The translations under genes were made by a program, and so were the position numbers. DNA of 64,000 bases. Origin: Erwinia tasmaniensis Et1/99 (GTDB lineage Bacteria > Pseudomonadota > Gammaproteobacteria > Enterobacterales > Enterobacteriaceae). The number at the start of each line of letters is the position of its first letter. Positions within the stretch are counted from its first letter, which is position 1. The stretch is taken from contig NC_010694.1 of the NCBI RefSeq assembly GCF_000026185.1, forward strand, positions 930,001 to 994,000. Direction: 5' to 3'. The notes beneath the pieces were generated by a model. The model was not told where the DNA came from. It worked only from the letters and a program-made list of their open reading frames with translations, and ran no database searches. Below are positions 26,003-37,644 of the stretch, piece by piece.

Positions 26003-26857
26003 CTACTGTGTGAGGTCGACCTGCTGATTATCAATCAGGCGTGCCTTGCCGAGCCATGCTGCCATTAAAATCACCGCCCGCTGGCTGTCAACGTTCAGCG
26101 GCAGCAGCGTATCGGCATCGACTATCGCCAGGCCATCGGCCCGCAGACCGTTTTCAGCCAGCGTGTTTTCAGCGCTGATCATCATCTCCTCAACGTGGCG
26201 TTCTCCCTGACCGAGCCGTTCAGCGATTTGCTGCATCACTTTACTTAGCAGGGGGGCGATTTTGCGCTCTTCTGCCGTCAGGTAACCATTGCGCGAGCTG
26301 AGCGCCAGACCATCTTTGGCGCGCACGGTGGGTACGCCGATAATATCAATATCGTAGCCCATATCCGCCACCATTTTGCGGATCAGCGCCAGCTGCTGAT
26401 AATCTTTTTCACCGAAGCAGGCGAGATCCGGCTGCACCAGGTTAAACAGCTTGCTGACGATGGTGGACACGCCGCGAAAATGGCCGGGACGGCTTGCGCC
26501 TTCTAACAGGGTGGACAGGCTGGGGACATCAACAAAGGTCTGTCCATCCACCCCATGAGGGTAGATATCTGCGGGAGCCGGGGAGAACACCAGGTCAACG
26601 CCACGGCGATTCAGCTTTTCGCAATCCTCCTGGAGGGTACGCGGATAGCGCGCCAGATCGTCAGCGCGTTCAAACTGCATCGGGTTGACAAAAATCGAGA
26701 CGATGACGATATCCGCACGTTCGCGCGCTTCATCGACCAGCGTCATATGTCCGTCATGCAGGTTGCCCATGGTGGGAACCAGCGCAACACGTTTGCCATC
26801 CTGACGCCAGCGCCGCACTTCACGGCGCAGCATCGGCAGGGTTTCAATAATCAGCAC
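26003..26857 (-). CDS. panC: pantothenate synthetase
   Basis: Joins pantoate (from the PanB pathway) and beta-alanine (from PanD) with ATP to form pantothenate. The 284-aa protein has the HIGH-like motif [18 protein letters not shown] near residue 29, FGEKDYQQL near 147 and the KMSKS-like LSSRNGYL near 186, as in E. coli. It is 15 nt downstream of panB on the same strand. Confidence 0.97.
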   Translation of the reverse strand: MLIIETLPMLRREVRRWRQDGKRVALVPTMGNLHDGHMTLVDEARERADIVIVSIFVNPMQFERADDLARYPRTLQEDCEKLNRRGVDLVFSPAPADIYPHGVDGQTFVDVPSLSTLLEGASRPGHFRGVSTIVSKLFNLVQPDLACFGEKDYQQLALIRKMVADMGYDIDIIGVPTVRAKDGLALSSRNGYLTAEERKIAPLLSKVMQQIAERLGQGERHVEEMMISAENTLAENGLRADGLAIVDADTLLPLNVDSQRAVILMAAWLGKARLIDNQQVDLTQ

Positions 26858-26872
26858 GCTGTGACTCCTCGT

Positions 26873-27667
26873 TTACTGAAAGCTGTGTTGTTCGGCCGGG
26901 TAGCTGCCGGCTTTGACTTCTTCCACATACTGGCGCACGGCGGCGCGAATATCTCCGGTTTCGGCGAGGAAGTTCTTGGCAAATTTAGGAATATGGCCGC
27001 CGGTGATCCCAAAGGCATCGTGCATCACCAGGATCTGGCCATCGGTGGCGTTACCGGCACCGATGCCGATAACCGGAATACTCAGCGCTTCGGTCACACG
27101 TTTCGCCAGCGCGACCGGAACGCACTCCAGAACCAGCAGCTGCATACCGGCGGCTTCAAGCGCCAGGGCATCTTCCAGCAGCAGGTCGGCCGCTTCAGCG
27201 TCACGGCCCTGCACCTTATAACCACCGAAAATATTCACCGACTGCGGCGTCAGGCCGAGATGGCCGCAGACCGGCACGGCACGCTCGGTAAGCTGTTTAA
27301 CCGTTTCCGCCAGCCATTTTCCGCCTTCCAGTTTAACCATATTCGCCCCGGCGCGCATCAGCCGTGCCGCGCTGTCAAAGGTTTGCTCCGGCGTGGCGTA
27401 GCTCATAAACGGCAGATCGGCGAGCAGCAGCGCGGCGGGCGCTCCACGGCGCACCACCTCGGTATGATAGACAATATCGGCCAGGGTCACCGGCAGCGTC
27501 GAATCGTGGCCCTGTACCACCATGCCCAGCGAGTCGCCGACCAGCATCACCTGGATGCCTTCATCGGCAAACAGACGGGCAAAGCTGAAATCATAAGCGG
27601 TAATAGAGGCGAACTTCTCCCCCTGCTGTTTCCACTGGCGTAACGTCGAGACGGTAGTTGGTTTCAT
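26873..27667 (-). CDS. panB: 3-methyl-2-oxobutanoate hydroxymethyltransferase
   Basis: First step of pantoate synthesis: transfers a hydroxymethyl group from methylene-tetrahydrofolate to ketoisovalerate. The 264-aa protein begins [20 protein letters not shown], the conserved N-terminus at 27667, and has [17 protein letters not shown] and [20 protein letters not shown] (magnesium and substrate sites). The ORF is open upstream, but that part is not conserved. It heads the panB-panC-panD group. Confidence 0.96.
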   Translation of the reverse strand: MKPTTVSTLRQWKQQGEKFASITAYDFSFARLFADEGIQVMLVGDSLGMVVQGHDSTLPVTLADIVYHTEVVRRGAPAALLLADLPFMSYATPEQTFDSAARLMRAGANMVKLEGGKWLAETVKQLTERAVPVCGHLGLTPQSVNIFGGYKVQGRDAEAADLLLEDALALEAAGMQLLVLECVPVALAKRVTEALSIPVIGIGAGNATDGQILVMHDAFGITGGHIPKFAKNFLAETGDIRAAVRQYVEEVKAGSYPAEQHSFQ

Positions 27668-27745
27668 CGTATCCTCATCAGGAATCTTCTGTTTGGCGTA
27701 TTTTAAAGCAATGAAAGAGGCCCGCATAGCCGATACACAGGCTGC

Positions 27746-28225
27746 TCACCAGGGGCGAATGGCACTGCTGTCGAGGGTAGCGAATATATCAGCCAGCCGT
27801 CTGCCGTCCGGCAGGCAGAGCGATGGGGCGATCTCCAGCAGCGGCATCAGCATAAAGGCACGGTTGTGCATATCGTAATGCGGCACCGTCAGGCGGGGGG
27901 TGTTTAGCGTCTGTTCACCGAACAGCATGATATCAAGGTCTAGCGTGCGTGGGCCCCAGCGGTGCGCTTTGCGTACGCGGCCCTGTTCCAGCTCAATACG
28001 TTGGGTGTGGTCCAGCAGCGCTTCAGCGTTAAGCCCGGTATCGAGCGCCACCGCCGCGTTAAGAAAATCGGGCTGATCCGGCGGGCCATAGGGTGGCGTG
28101 CGGTACAGGGAAGAGATGGCCACCAGCTGACAATCAGGCATTGCCGCCAGCGCATCAAGCGCGCATTGCACCTGATGCAGCGGGTCGGCCAAATTACTGC
28201 CCAGCGCCAGATAAACGCGGATCAT
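27746..28225 (-). CDS. folK: 2-amino-4-hydroxy-6-hydroxymethyldihydropteridine pyrophosphokinase
   Basis: Folate-pathway kinase that pyrophosphorylates the pterin precursor. The 159-aa protein has the family motifs [10 protein letters not shown] near the N-terminus and [20 protein letters not shown], with the paired aspartates for magnesium. Its start overlaps the pcnB stop by 4 nt, so the two are translationally coupled as in E. coli. Confidence 0.96.
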   Translation of the reverse strand: MIRVYLALGSNLADPLHQVQCALDALAAMPDCQLVAISSLYRTPPYGPPDQPDFLNAAVALDTGLNAEALLDHTQRIELEQGRVRKAHRWGPRTLDLDIMLFGEQTLNTPRLTVPHYDMHNRAFMLMPLLEIAPSLCLPDGRRLADIFATLDSSAIRPW

Positions 28226-29652
28226 TGCTGGCTGTTGCTGTTGCCGCCGTCACGGCGTGCGTTGCCGAGTACACGCTTGCGTGGGCGGCGGGTGCGGCGG
28301 CGCGGGGCCGGATCGTCACCGAGGGTGTTCATCATCGTCTTCTGCTGCGGCGGTGCGGAGACCTGGAATTCGCTCCACCAGGTCGTAAGCCGCTGCAGCT
28401 CGTGGTTATTTTCCACTTCGGCACGCAGCGCCAGCAGATCGTAGGCGGCGCGGAATTTAGGGTGCTCCATCAGCTTCCACGCACGTTTACCGTGGCGGCG
28501 TGACAGGCGCAGCTGCAGCTGCCAGATATCGCGCACCAGTGTGGTAATGCGTTTAGGGATCGCCAGAGAGCGACAGGCTTCATCCAGCACTTCATTCATC
28601 GCCAGTGCGAAGGCATCGTAATAGACGAGGCCACTCTCCTGGGCAATTTTCTGCGCCATTTCCAGCTGGGGATACCAGAACATCGCGGCAAACAGGAAGG
28701 CCGGATTAACGCGCATCTGGTTATGGATGCGCGTATCGGTATTTTTCAGCACCAGCAGGATCATCCGCTCCATATTACTGTCACCCTGTTCCGTGACGTA
28801 GCGCGTAATCGTCGGGAACAGCGGCTGGAACAGCTGGTATTCAAGCAGCTTGAGGTAGGTGCTGTGACCATAACCGGCCTGTAGCAACTTCAGCGTCTCT
28901 TCAAACAGACGCGCAGGGGGAATATCGTGCAGCAGGGTGGCCAGACGCGGGATGGGTTCCCCGGTCTCGGCGGCGATGCTCATGTCCAGCTTGGCGGCAA
29001 AGCGCACCACGCGCAGCATGCGTACCGGGTCTTCACGGTAGCGGGTTTCCGGGTCGCCGATCATGCGGATGATGCCCTGCTGCAGATCGCTCAGGCCACC
29101 AACATAATCACGCACCGTGAAATCGGCAACGCTGTAATAGAGGCTGTTGATCGTCAGATCGCGGCGCTGGGCGTCATCTTCAATCGTGCCGAAAATATTA
29201 TCCCGCAGCAGCATGCCGTTCTGGTCGCGCTGTGAGCTGTTACGATCGTCAACAGCCTGCTGTTCGGCTTCGTGGTGGCCACGGAAGGTGGCGACCTCGA
29301 TAATTTCCGGGCCGAACATGACGTGGGCGAGGCGGAAGCGGCGGCCCACCAGACGGCAGTTGCGGAACAGCTTGCGCATCTGATCCGGCGTGGCGTTGGT
29401 GGTCACATCAAAGTCTTTCGGCTTTTTACCCAGCAGCAGATCGCGCACGCCGCCGCCAACCAGATAGGCTTCGTATCCCGCTTTATTCAGGCGATACAGC
29501 ACCTTGAGGGCATTTTCACTGATGTCCTTGCGCGAGATGTTATGACTGTCACGTGGAACGATCGCCACCTGACGCACTTCCGCGATCTCGGCGGGGGCCG
29601 CTTCTTCGCGACTAAGGACTTTACGGCAAAAATTAGCAACTCGGGTAAAAAT
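28222..29652 (-). CDS. pcnB: poly(A) polymerase I (AUU start)
   Basis: Adds poly(A) tails that mark RNA for decay. The 476-aa protein has the nucleotidyltransferase signature [20 protein letters not shown] and an Arg-rich C-terminus ([13 protein letters not shown]). There is no ATG where the conserved N-terminus ([17 protein letters not shown]) begins. Instead an ATT at 29652 follows GAGGTGTCCC, matching the non-canonical AUU start known for E. coli pcnB, which limits its expression through IF3. A TTG 21 nt further upstream is an alternative. It overlaps folK and is near gluQ and dksA in the usual order. Confidence 0.93.
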   Translation of the reverse strand: MFTRVANFCRKVLSREEAAPAEIAEVRQVAIVPRDSHNISRKDISENALKVLYRLNKAGYEAYLVGGGVRDLLLGKKPKDFDVTTNATPDQMRKLFRNCRLVGRRFRLAHVMFGPEIIEVATFRGHHEAEQQAVDDRNSSQRDQNGMLLRDNIFGTIEDDAQRRDLTINSLYYSVADFTVRDYVGGLSDLQQGIIRMIGDPETRYREDPVRMLRVVRFAAKLDMSIAAETGEPIPRLATLLHDIPPARLFEETLKLLQAGYGHSTYLKLLEYQLFQPLFPTITRYVTEQGDSNMERMILLVLKNTDTRIHNQMRVNPAFLFAAMFWYPQLEMAQKIAQESGLVYYDAFALAMNEVLDEACRSLAIPKRITTLVRDIWQLQLRLSRRHGKRAWKLMEHPKFRAAYDLLALRAEVENNHELQRLTTWWSEFQVSAPPQQKTMMNTLGDDPAPRRRTRRPRKRVLGNARRDGGNSNSQQ

Positions 29653-29710
29653 GGGACACCTCGATAGTGACAAAAAAATCTGGTCGATAAAAACAGCGGC
29701 TAATCATAGC

Positions 29711-30619
29711 TCAGAGTGAGCCATTTGAGAATGCCGAAGTCGCCGTATCAGTCAGCATAGCGTTGTTTCTGGGGATTTTAGCCTGCTGCCAGTCGATAAT
29801 TGCCTGCCGTAACAGCGCGGCGGGCGTTAAATCGCGCCAGTCATCGCCTGCAGTCTGGCCGAGAAAACGCAGGGCCTGCACCAGCGACGGGCGCGGATCG
29901 CCAGCCGGTAACGGTGGCGCATGATTTTGCTTCGACAGTTTATTACCGTCGTGATTGATTGCCAGCGGCAGATGTAAATGGTGCGGCGCGAGCCAGCCAA
30001 GCTGCTGATAAAGCGTGATTTGCCGCACCGTTGGCTCAATTAAATCCGCACCGCGTACCACTTCCGTGATGCCCTGAAAATGGTCATCCACCACGACCGC
30101 CAGGTTATAAGCAAACAGTCCATCCCGGCGATGAATGATAAAATCTTCCTGCGCCAGCTGCGGGTCAGTCTGGACGCGTCCGCGCAGCCTGTCGTGAAAA
30201 GTGAATACCGGGTTGTCCACTTTAAGACGCATGGCGGCCTGCTCAGGGCCATGGAGCAGCTCCCGGCAGTGGCCGTCATACAGCCCGCCGCGCTGCTGAA
30301 TGCGGCGACGAGGGCAGGTGCAGTAATAGCTCTTTCCCTGTTGCTGAAGCTGGTCAAGGGCTGCGCGATAGGCCTCGTGGCGTTGCGATTGCCATAGCAC
30401 CTCGCCGTCCCACTCAAGACCGTAGTCTTCCAGCTGCTGCAAAATACGCGCTGCCGCGCCGGGCACCTCACGCGGTGGGTCGAGATCTTCGATGCGAACC
30501 AGCCAGACGCCGCGCTGCGCGCGCGCCTGAAGGTAACTGCCTAAGGCAGCAATCAGGGAGCCAAAATGCAGGTCGCCGGAGGGGGATGGGGCGAAACGCC
30601 CGATATAGGATGCTGACAT
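29711..30619 (-). CDS. gluQ: glutamyl-Q tRNA(Asp) synthetase
   Basis: Attaches glutamate to the queuosine base of tRNA-Asp. The 302-aa protein is a truncated glutamyl-tRNA synthetase: it has the HIGH-like [15 protein letters not shown] and the KMSKS-like NKLSKQNHA, plus a zinc-binding segment ([12 protein letters not shown] ... YDGHC), but no anticodon-binding domain. It starts 70 nt after dksA on the same strand, as in E. coli. Confidence 0.94.
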   Translation of the reverse strand: MSASYIGRFAPSPSGDLHFGSLIAALGSYLQARAQRGVWLVRIEDLDPPREVPGAAARILQQLEDYGLEWDGEVLWQSQRHEAYRAALDQLQQQGKSYYCTCPRRRIQQRGGLYDGHCRELLHGPEQAAMRLKVDNPVFTFHDRLRGRVQTDPQLAQEDFIIHRRDGLFAYNLAVVVDDHFQGITEVVRGADLIEPTVRQITLYQQLGWLAPHHLHLPLAINHDGNKLSKQNHAPPLPAGDPRPSLVQALRFLGQTAGDDWRDLTPAALLRQAIIDWQQAKIPRNNAMLTDTATSAFSNGSL

Positions 30620-30689
30620 ATTGAGAAAAGATGGGCAGTGAAGCGCGATCGGAAGCGATCTTTTGCTTCACTGCACAATCTACAGGCCG

Positions 30690-31145
30690 TTAGCCAGCCA
30701 TCTGCTTTTCGCGGATTTCCGCCAGCGTTTTACAGTCGATGCACAGATCGGCGGTAGGACGCGCTTCAAGACGACGGATACCGATTTCAACGCCACAGGA
30801 TTCACAGTAGCCAAAATCGTCGTCTTCAACCTTTTTCAGGGTCTTCTCAATCTTTTTAATCAACTTGCGCTCGCGGTCGCGGTTACGCAGTTCAAGACTG
30901 AACTCTTCTTCCTGAGCGGCACGGTCGACCGGATCCGGGAAGTTTGCAGCTTCGTCCTGCATATGTGTGACCGTACGATCGACTTCGTCCCGAAGCTGAT
31001 TACGCCACGCTTCAAGAATTTTCTTGAAGTGCTCCAGCTGGGCTTCATTCATATACTCTTCGCCAGGCTTCTCTTGATACGGCTCCACCCCAGCGATGGC
31101 GAGAATACTCAGTGACGAAGTTTTACGGCTTTGCCCTTCTTGCAT
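30690..31145 (-). CDS. dksA: RNA polymerase-binding transcription factor DksA
   Basis: Works with ppGpp on RNA polymerase in the stringent response. The 151-aa protein is nearly identical to E. coli DksA: coiled coil with the acidic tip ([20 protein letters not shown]) and a four-cysteine zinc finger ([10 protein letters not shown] ... CIDCKT). The start at 31145 ([15 protein letters not shown]) is conserved. Upstream is a 305-bp control region. Confidence 0.98.
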   Translation of the reverse strand: MQEGQSRKTSSLSILAIAGVEPYQEKPGEEYMNEAQLEHFKKILEAWRNQLRDEVDRTVTHMQDEAANFPDPVDRAAQEEEFSLELRNRDRERKLIKKIEKTLKKVEDDDFGYCESCGVEIGIRRLEARPTADLCIDCKTLAEIREKQMAG

Positions 31146-31450
31146 GTTGTGTCTCCTGGATAACACGCACTACACACCCTTCAATATTCAGGGGGCAGGG
31201 GCGTAAGCCCTTTCCTGCACGCCAAAATACTTGGGTATCGATCCCACAAGGGGAAAAAACAGGCCGCTATAAATAACAGAAGCGGTCAAGGTTAGCAATT
31301 TTTCCTGAACACGCCTTGACAGGCATGTGAAGAAAAGCGTATTTGGCAACCTGCTGTCCTTCCGCAAACCGCCGCCACACCGCTTTTTGGTGAGCATCCG
31401 GTAAACGGGAGAGACAATTAGCGCCGTATAAAAGCAAATTGCACGATATT
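31146..31450 (-). other. dksA upstream region
   Basis: This stretch between dksA and sfsA holds no convincing gene; a 69-codon ORF at 31188-31397 is out of keeping with protein composition and has no ribosome-binding site. It must contain the dksA promoter and leader. A weak hairpin with a G/C-rich stem is seen near 31245-31330 but was not assigned. Confidence 0.4.
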
Positions 31451-32155
31451 TTACAACTCCCCTTTCAGCGCACCCTGTAGCACGATCCCGTGCGGGGATA
31501 ATTGCGCCTTATAGCATAGAACTTCGACACCATTTTGACGCGCCTGTTCCAGCAATTCGGCATAACGCGCATCAATATGTTTCGCGGGCAAAACGTGATC
31601 AATACCCGAATGCAGCACGGCGTAAAGCAGCACCGCACGCTGGCCGGATTGAGCGATATGACTCAGTTCGCGCAGATGCTTCTGCCCGCGTGTAGTCACC
31701 GCATCCGGGAAGTATCCTTTACCCTGCTGCAACAGGGTTACCGATTTGACTTCAATATAGCAGTTGCGGCGATTATCTGCCTGTAACAGGAAATCAATGC
31801 GACTTTTTTCACTGCCGTACTTCACTTCAGACAGCAGCGTTGGGTAACCCGTCAGCTCGGCAATCTGTCCGGCGATCAGCGCTTCACGCACGGATCCGTT
31901 GGCGCGTAGCGTATTAACGCAAATCCAGTGCCCCTGTTGTGTCTCCGTTAGCTCCCAGCTGTGCGGGTATTTTCGCGTCGGGCTGGCCGATGTGGAATAC
32001 CAGACGGTATCGCCCGGCGTGGCGCAGCCGGTCATCGCCCCGGTATTGGCACAGTGAAGGGTCAGCGCTTCTCCCTCCGGAGTTATCACGTCAGCCAGAA
32101 AGCGTTTGTAGCGTTTCACCAGCCGCGCGGGGCGCAAAGCGGGACTAAATTCCAT
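31451..32155 (-). CDS. sfsA: DNA-binding sugar fermentation stimulation protein SfsA
   Basis: A 234-aa protein of the SfsA family; it binds DNA and affects maltose metabolism in E. coli when overexpressed, but its true role is unclear. Family blocks are seen: [34 protein letters not shown], and the nuclease-like EVKSVTLL with [16 protein letters not shown]. The start at 32155 ([13 protein letters not shown]) matches E. coli; two extra residues are possible (ATG at 32161). It is divergent from hrpB. Confidence 0.95.
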   Translation of the reverse strand: MEFSPALRPARLVKRYKRFLADVITPEGEALTLHCANTGAMTGCATPGDTVWYSTSASPTRKYPHSWELTETQQGHWICVNTLRANGSVREALIAGQIAELTGYPTLLSEVKYGSEKSRIDFLLQADNRRNCYIEVKSVTLLQQGKGYFPDAVTTRGQKHLRELSHIAQSGQRAVLLYAVLHSGIDHVLPAKHIDARYAELLEQARQNGVEVLCYKAQLSPHGIVLQGALKGEL

Positions 32156-32403
32156 AGCCATTCCTTATGATAGTGACCCTGCGGCGATTTCCGTAGAGGC
32201 AGCGCATCGGCCAGCACCGACCGCCCGGCTTCCGCCGGGAAGGTCTCTGCACGTCAGCAGAATGATGTTCTGCTGACATGCCTGCGGCAGTGTCAGACCC
32301 AAAAACAATCGTTTTACTTCACCCACCCGCACCTCCGGTAAATCAAACGCGCCAATGCTACAATGCGCAGCAGATTTAGACCATGTTGTTATGGAGTCAA
32401 AAC

Positions 32404-34842
32404 GTGAGCTCATTACCGGTCAGCGCCGTATTACCCGAGCTGTTAACCGCGCTGCAATCTTCACCCCAAATTCTGCTGGCCGCCCCGACCGGGGCGGGTA
32501 AATCGACCTGGCTGCCATTACAGATCCTGCAACTGGCCGGGCTTACCGGGCGTATTCTGCTGCTGGAACCGCGCCGGCTGGCAGCGCGCAATGTTGCCCA
32601 GCGGCTGGCGGAACAGCTGGGCGAAGAACCGGGGGCGACCGTTGGCTACCGCATGCGCGGCGAAAGCCGTAGCGGAGCCAACACCCGGCTGGAGGTGGTG
32701 ACGGAAGGGATACTGACGCGCATGCTGCAACAGGACCCGATGCTGGAAGGGGTGTCACTGGTTATCCTCGACGAGTTCCACGAGCGCAGCCTGCAGGGCG
32801 ATCTGGCCCTGAGCCTGCTGCTCGACGTGCAGACCGCGCTGCGTGACGATCTGCGCGTGCTGATTATGTCGGCCACGCTGGACAATGCACGCTTAAGCGC
32901 ATGGCTGCCGGATGCCCCGCTGATCGCCTCGGACGGACGCAGCTGGCCGGTGGAGCGGCGCTATCAGTCGTTAAATAGCAGCCTGAGGTTTGAGGAGGCG
33001 GTTGCCCGTCAGACCAGCCAGCTGCTGCGCGAAGAGCCGGGATCGCTGCTGCTGTTTCTGCCCGGCGTGGCGGAAATTCAGCGCGTGCAGACCCAGCTGG
33101 CTGGGCTTATCGCCAGCGATGTCGATCTCTGCCCGCTGTACGGCGCGCTCTCGCTGGCCGAGCAGCGGCGGGCGATCCTACCTTCCCCGGTGGGGCGGCG
33201 TAAAGTGGTGCTGGCGACCAACATCGCTGAAACCAGCCTGACCATTGAGGGTATTCGCCTGGTGGTGGACAGCACGCTGGAGCGCGGCGCGCTGTTTGAC
33301 GTGCGCAGCGGACTCACCCGCCTGCAAACCCAGCGCATCAGCCAGGCCTCAATGACCCAGCGCGCCGGGCGCGCCGGGCGACTGGAGCCGGGTATTTGCC
33401 TGCATCTGCTGGCACAGGAACAGGCGGAGCGCGCGGCGGCGCAGGGTGAACCTGAAATCCTGAACAGCGACCTCTCCGCCCTGTGGCTGGATCTGTTGCA
33501 GTGGGGCTGCCGCGACGTCAGTCAGCTCAACTGGCTGGATGCACCGCCGCCCGCCGCTATTGCCGCCGCCCAACGGCTGCTGTTGCAGCTGGGGGCAACC
33601 GACGGTGAAGGCAGGCTCACCGGCAGCGGGCGCAAAATGGCGGCGCTCGGCAGCGAACCGCGCTATGCGGCCCTGCTGATTGCCGCCGGAGAGAATGCGG
33701 ATGCGGTCGCCACGGCGGCCCAGCTGGTGGCAATGCTGGAGGAGCCGATGCGGGGATCGGTCGATCTGCGTGACGGTTTCCAGCGCCGATTGCCGCAGTG
33801 GCAGCGGCGCGCGCGCCAGCTCCAGCAGCGCCTGAAGATCAGCGGCGGCACAACGGATGAGGGAAGGCTGGCCGAGCTGTTGGCCGCTGCCTTTCCTGAC
33901 CGCATCGCCCGGCGGCGCGGGGCAGAGGGTCGCTACCAGTTGGCTAACGGCAGCGGTGCTGCGCTCGATCGCGAAGATGGCCTGACACGCCATGAATGGC
34001 TGATTGCCCCCGCCCTGTTACAGGGTAATGCCCAGCCGGATGCGCGCATTCTGCAAGCGCTGCCGCTGGATATTGACCTGCTGATCCGTCAGTGCCCTGC
34101 GCTGGTACAGCAGCAGACTGAGGTGGAGTGGGACGAGGAAAAAGGCACGCTGCGCGCCTGGCGGCGTGAGCAGATTGGTCAGCTGGTACTGAGGTCGCAG
34201 CCGCTGGCAAAACCTGACGAAGACGAACTGCACGCGGCGATGCTGCGCTGGATCAGGCAGAAGGGATTATCGGTGCTCAACTGGACGCCGCAGGCGGAAC
34301 AGCTGCGGCTGCGATTGCTGTGCGCCGCGCAGTGGCTGCCGGAAGGCGACTGGCCGGCTGCCGACGAGCGCGCGCTGCTGGCTTCGCTGGAACAGTGGCT
34401 GCTGCCGACAATGGGGGGCGTGCGTGATGCAAAAGGGCTGCGCCAGCTGGATATGGCCAACGCATTATTACAATTTCTCACATGGACCCAGCGTCAGCAG
34501 CTGGATAGTGCGCTGCCAACTCATTACACTGTGCCGACCGGAAGCCGGCTGCCGATCCGCTATTATCAGGATAAGCCTCCGGCGCTGGCGGTGCGCCTGC
34601 AGGAGATGTACGGCGAGGCGCAAAACCCCTGCATTGCACAGGGGCGCGTCGCGCTGGTGCTGGAGCTGTTATCTCCGGCGCAGCGGCCGCTGCAAATCAC
34701 CCGCGATCTGGCCGGATTCTGGGCCGGTGCCTGGCGTGAAGTACAGAAAGAGATGAAAGGGCGCTATCCTAAACATCTGTGGCCTGATGATCCGGCCAAT
34801 GCCTTACCGACACGGCGGGTGAAAAAGTTTTCCACGCCGTAA
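32404..34842 (+). CDS. hrpB: ATP-dependent helicase HrpB (GTG start)
   Basis: DEAH-box helicase of unknown specific role. The 812-aa protein has Walker A APTGAGKSTW near residue 29, DEFH at about 120-123, SAT (MSATLD), TNIAETSLTIEG and QRAGRAGRL, followed by the HA2 and HrpB C-terminal domains ending KGRYPKHLWPDDPAN. The conserved N-terminus SSLPVSAVLPELLTAL begins at a GTG (32404) with GGAG 8 nt upstream, as in E. coli; an upstream start would not be conserved. Confidence 0.95.
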   Translation: MSSLPVSAVLPELLTALQSSPQILLAAPTGAGKSTWLPLQILQLAGLTGRILLLEPRRLAARNVAQRLAEQLGEEPGATVGYRMRGESRSGANTRLEVVTEGILTRMLQQDPMLEGVSLVILDEFHERSLQGDLALSLLLDVQTALRDDLRVLIMSATLDNARLSAWLPDAPLIASDGRSWPVERRYQSLNSSLRFEEAVARQTSQLLREEPGSLLLFLPGVAEIQRVQTQLAGLIASDVDLCPLYGALSLAEQRRAILPSPVGRRKVVLATNIAETSLTIEGIRLVVDSTLERGALFDVRSGLTRLQTQRISQASMTQRAGRAGRLEPGICLHLLAQEQAERAAAQGEPEILNSDLSALWLDLLQWGCRDVSQLNWLDAPPPAAIAAAQRLLLQLGATDGEGRLTGSGRKMAALGSEPRYAALLIAAGENADAVATAAQLVAMLEEPMRGSVDLRDGFQRRLPQWQRRARQLQQRLKISGGTTDEGRLAELLAAAFPDRIARRRGAEGRYQLANGSGAALDREDGLTRHEWLIAPALLQGNAQPDARILQALPLDIDLLIRQCPALVQQQTEVEWDEEKGTLRAWRREQIGQLVLRSQPLAKPDEDELHAAMLRWIRQKGLSVLNWTPQAEQLRLRLLCAAQWLPEGDWPAADERALLASLEQWLLPTMGGVRDAKGLRQLDMANALLQFLTWTQRQQLDSALPTHYTVPTGSRLPIRYYQDKPPALAVRLQEMYGEAQNPCIAQGRVALVLELLSPAQRPLQITRDLAGFWAGAWREVQKEMKGRYPKHLWPDDPANALPTRRVKKFSTP

Positions 34843-34968
34843 TTTTTGTGCCCGGCTGACGGATTTCGCGCAGCGACCGGATGATTCAGAAGGTTCTGGT
34901 TCCGCAAAGGCCGTTGTGAGAAGAGAGTAGTCGGCCCGGCCGATGCCTGCCCTGGAGAAATGAAACAC

Positions 34969-37482
34969 ATGTCTGACGATCGCGAACCTATCGGGCGCAA
35001 AGGAAAGCAGCCGCAGCCACCGCGTAACAAAGCGGGGCGAGGTCGCCGCAGGGAACCGCAGTATGATGATTATGACGATCAGGACCATGACCTGGATGAC
35101 GAGGAGATAACCCCGGTGCCACGTAAAGCCAAAGCACGCCCGGCGCGTAAAAAAAGAGGCTGGTTAGGCCTGTTCATTAAGCTTTTCCTGGTTTTCGTTG
35201 TGGCGATGGCCGCCTATGGCTTCTGGCTGGACAGCCAGATCCGCAGCCGTATCGACGGTAAGGTCTGGCAGCTTCCGGCCACGGTATATGGGCGCATGGT
35301 CAGTCTTGAGCCGGGCATGTCATATAACAAAAAAGAGATGATCGCGCTGCTGGAGGGCACGCAGTATCGTCAGGTGACGCGCATGACGCGCCCCGGAGAG
35401 TTTACCGTACAGGCCAACAGCATTGAGATGATCCGCCGTCCGTTCGATTTCCCCGACAGCAAAGAGGGGCAAATACGCGCACGTATGAGTTTCAGCAACG
35501 ATCGCCTGAGCGAGATCAAAAACCTCGAAAGCGGTCGTGATTTTGGCTTCTTCCGCCTCGATCCGCGTCTGATCACCATGCTGCAATCGCCGAACGGCGA
35601 GCAGCGCCTGTTTGTGCCGCGCGCCGGGTTCCCGGACCTGCTGGTGGACACGCTGGTGGCAACCGAAGACCGCCACTTCTATCAGCATGACGGTATCAGC
35701 TTCTATTCGATTGGCCGCGCCTTCCTCGCCAATATCACCGCCGGACGCGCCGTGCAGGGGGGAAGCACCCTGACCCAGCAGCTGGTGAAAAACCTGTTCC
35801 TGACCAACGAACGCTCGCTGTGGCGTAAGGCCAATGAAGCCTATATGGCGCTGATCATGGATGCGCGCTACGGCAAAGATCGCATACTCGAACTGTATCT
35901 GAACGAGGTGTATCTCGGCCAGGCGGGCAGCGATCAGATCCGTGGCTTCCCGCTGGCCAGCCTGTACTACTTTGGCCGTCCGGTAGATGAACTAAGCCTT
36001 GACCAGCAGGCGCTGCTGGTGGGCATGGTGAAAGGGGCATCGCTTTACAATCCGTGGCGTAACCCAAAACTGGCGCTGGAACGCCGCAACCTGGTGCTGC
36101 GCCTGCTGCAACAGCAGAAGGTGATCGACGAGGAGCTGTACGCAATGCTGAGCGCGCGTCCGCTGGGCGTGCAGCCGAAAGGCGGCGTGATCACCCCGCA
36201 GCCCGCCTTTATGCAGATGGTGCGTAACGAACTACAGGCCAGCCTCGGCGATAAAGTGAAGGATCTCTCCGGGGTGAAAATCTTCACCACCCTCGATCCG
36301 GTATCGCAGGATGCCGCCGAAAAATCGGTGGAAGAGGGCATTCCGGCGCTGCGTAAACAGCGTGGCCTGAACGATCTGGAAACCGCGATGGTGGTGGTCG
36401 ATCGCTTCAGCGGCGAAGTGCGCGCGATGGTTGGCGGTGCCGATCCGCAGTTTGCGGGCTATAACCGTGCGCTACAGGCGCGCCGTTCAATCGGTTCACT
36501 GGCAAAACCGGCTACCTACCTCACCGCCCTGAGCCAGCCGGACGTTTATCGTCTCAACAGCTGGATCGCCGATAATCCGCTGGCGCTGAAACAGCCGAAT
36601 GGCCAGATTTGGCGACCGCAGAATGATGACCGCCGCTTCAGCGGCCAGGTGATGCTGGTGGATGCGCTGACCAACTCGATGAACGTGCCGACGGTCAACC
36701 TCGGGATGACGCTGGGGCTGCCGCAGGTGGTGGATACCTGGACCCGGCTCGGCGCGCCGAAAGATCAGCTACAGCCGGTTCCGGCGATGCTGTTGGGGGC
36801 GCTGAACCTGACCCCGATTGAGGTGGCCCAGGCCTTCCAGACCATTGCCAGCGGCGGCAGCCGTGCGCCGCTGTCGGCACTGCGATCGGTGATTGCCGAA
36901 GATGGCAGCGTACTGTATCAAAGCTTCCCGCAGGCCGAACGCGCGGTGCCGGCCCAGGCGGCGTATCTGACGCTGTACAGCATGCAGCAGGTGGTTGACC
37001 ACGGTACGGCGCGGTCGCTAGGGGCGAAATACCCTAAAGCCACGCTGGCGGGGAAAACCGGTACCACCAACAACCTGGTGGACAGCTGGTTTGCCGGTAT
37101 TGACGGCAAAGAAGTGGCGATCACCTGGATTGGCCGCGACAACAACCAGCCGACCAAACTGTACGGCGGCACCGGGGCGATGCAGATTTATCGTCGTTAC
37201 CTGGAAAACCAGGCTCCGCTGCCGTTGATGCTGAATCCACCGGAAGATATCGCGCCGATGAACGTCGACTCTGCCGGTAATTTCGTCTGCGACAGCGCCA
37301 GCAGCAGCTGGCGTCGTCTGCCGGTGTGGACCACGGACGCCAGTGCGCTCTGTCAGCAACAGCAGCAGCAGGTTCAGCAACAGCAACATATGTTGCAGCA
37401 GGATCAGCCATCGCAGCAGCAGGATCAGCAAAAAGACGCTAACGGGGTTGCTGGCTGGATAAAGGATATGTTTGGCCAGTAA
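34969..37482 (+). CDS. mrcB: bifunctional penicillin-binding protein 1B
   Basis: Builds peptidoglycan: an inner-membrane protein with glycosyltransferase and transpeptidase domains. The 837-aa protein has a disordered charged N-terminus, one transmembrane segment ([20 protein letters not shown]), the UB2H region, the glycosyltransferase motif [12 protein letters not shown] and [16 protein letters not shown], and the transpeptidase motifs SLAK, SMN and KTGT. The C-terminus is unusually Gln-rich before the conserved [11 protein letters not shown]. The ATG at 34969 ([12 protein letters not shown]) has GGAG 11 nt upstream; an ATG at 34960 is possible. Confidence 0.96.
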   Translation: MSDDREPIGRKGKQPQPPRNKAGRGRRREPQYDDYDDQDHDLDDEEITPVPRKAKARPARKKRGWLGLFIKLFLVFVVAMAAYGFWLDSQIRSRIDGKVWQLPATVYGRMVSLEPGMSYNKKEMIALLEGTQYRQVTRMTRPGEFTVQANSIEMIRRPFDFPDSKEGQIRARMSFSNDRLSEIKNLESGRDFGFFRLDPRLITMLQSPNGEQRLFVPRAGFPDLLVDTLVATEDRHFYQHDGISFYSIGRAFLANITAGRAVQGGSTLTQQLVKNLFLTNERSLWRKANEAYMALIMDARYGKDRILELYLNEVYLGQAGSDQIRGFPLASLYYFGRPVDELSLDQQALLVGMVKGASLYNPWRNPKLALERRNLVLRLLQQQKVIDEELYAMLSARPLGVQPKGGVITPQPAFMQMVRNELQASLGDKVKDLSGVKIFTTLDPVSQDAAEKSVEEGIPALRKQRGLNDLETAMVVVDRFSGEVRAMVGGADPQFAGYNRALQARRSIGSLAKPATYLTALSQPDVYRLNSWIADNPLALKQPNGQIWRPQNDDRRFSGQVMLVDALTNSMNVPTVNLGMTLGLPQVVDTWTRLGAPKDQLQPVPAMLLGALNLTPIEVAQAFQTIASGGSRAPLSALRSVIAEDGSVLYQSFPQAERAVPAQAAYLTLYSMQQVVDHGTARSLGAKYPKATLAGKTGTTNNLVDSWFAGIDGKEVAITWIGRDNNQPTKLYGGTGAMQIYRRYLENQAPLPLMLNPPEDIAPMNVDSAGNFVCDSASSSWRRLPVWTTDASALCQQQQQQVQQQQHMLQQDQPSQQQDQQKDANGVAGWIKDMFGQ

Positions 37483-37501
37483 CGGCAGGCGTAGCGCAGA
37501 T

Positions 37502-37525
37502 AAAAAGCCGGGTAACCGGCTTTTT
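37502..37525 (+). terminator. terminator after mrcB
   Basis: AAAAAGCCGG and CCGGCTTTTT form a stem around TAA, with further Ts. It ends the mrcB transcript, and the Rhs locus starts just beyond it. Confidence 0.88.
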
Positions 37526-37644
37526 ATCTGTTTTTTCAGGGGTTCCTCTTTGTACAAGCTGCTGTTCACATAAGCGGTGAAAGGATTTAATTTCCCTTTT
37601 CCTTATGCGATGCTTAAGCCCCGTTTATCAAAAGGACTCAGGTC

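Noticed and set aside
31188..31397. 69-codon minus-strand ORF before dksA
   Set aside because: Lies in the dksA promoter region and has no conserved features.
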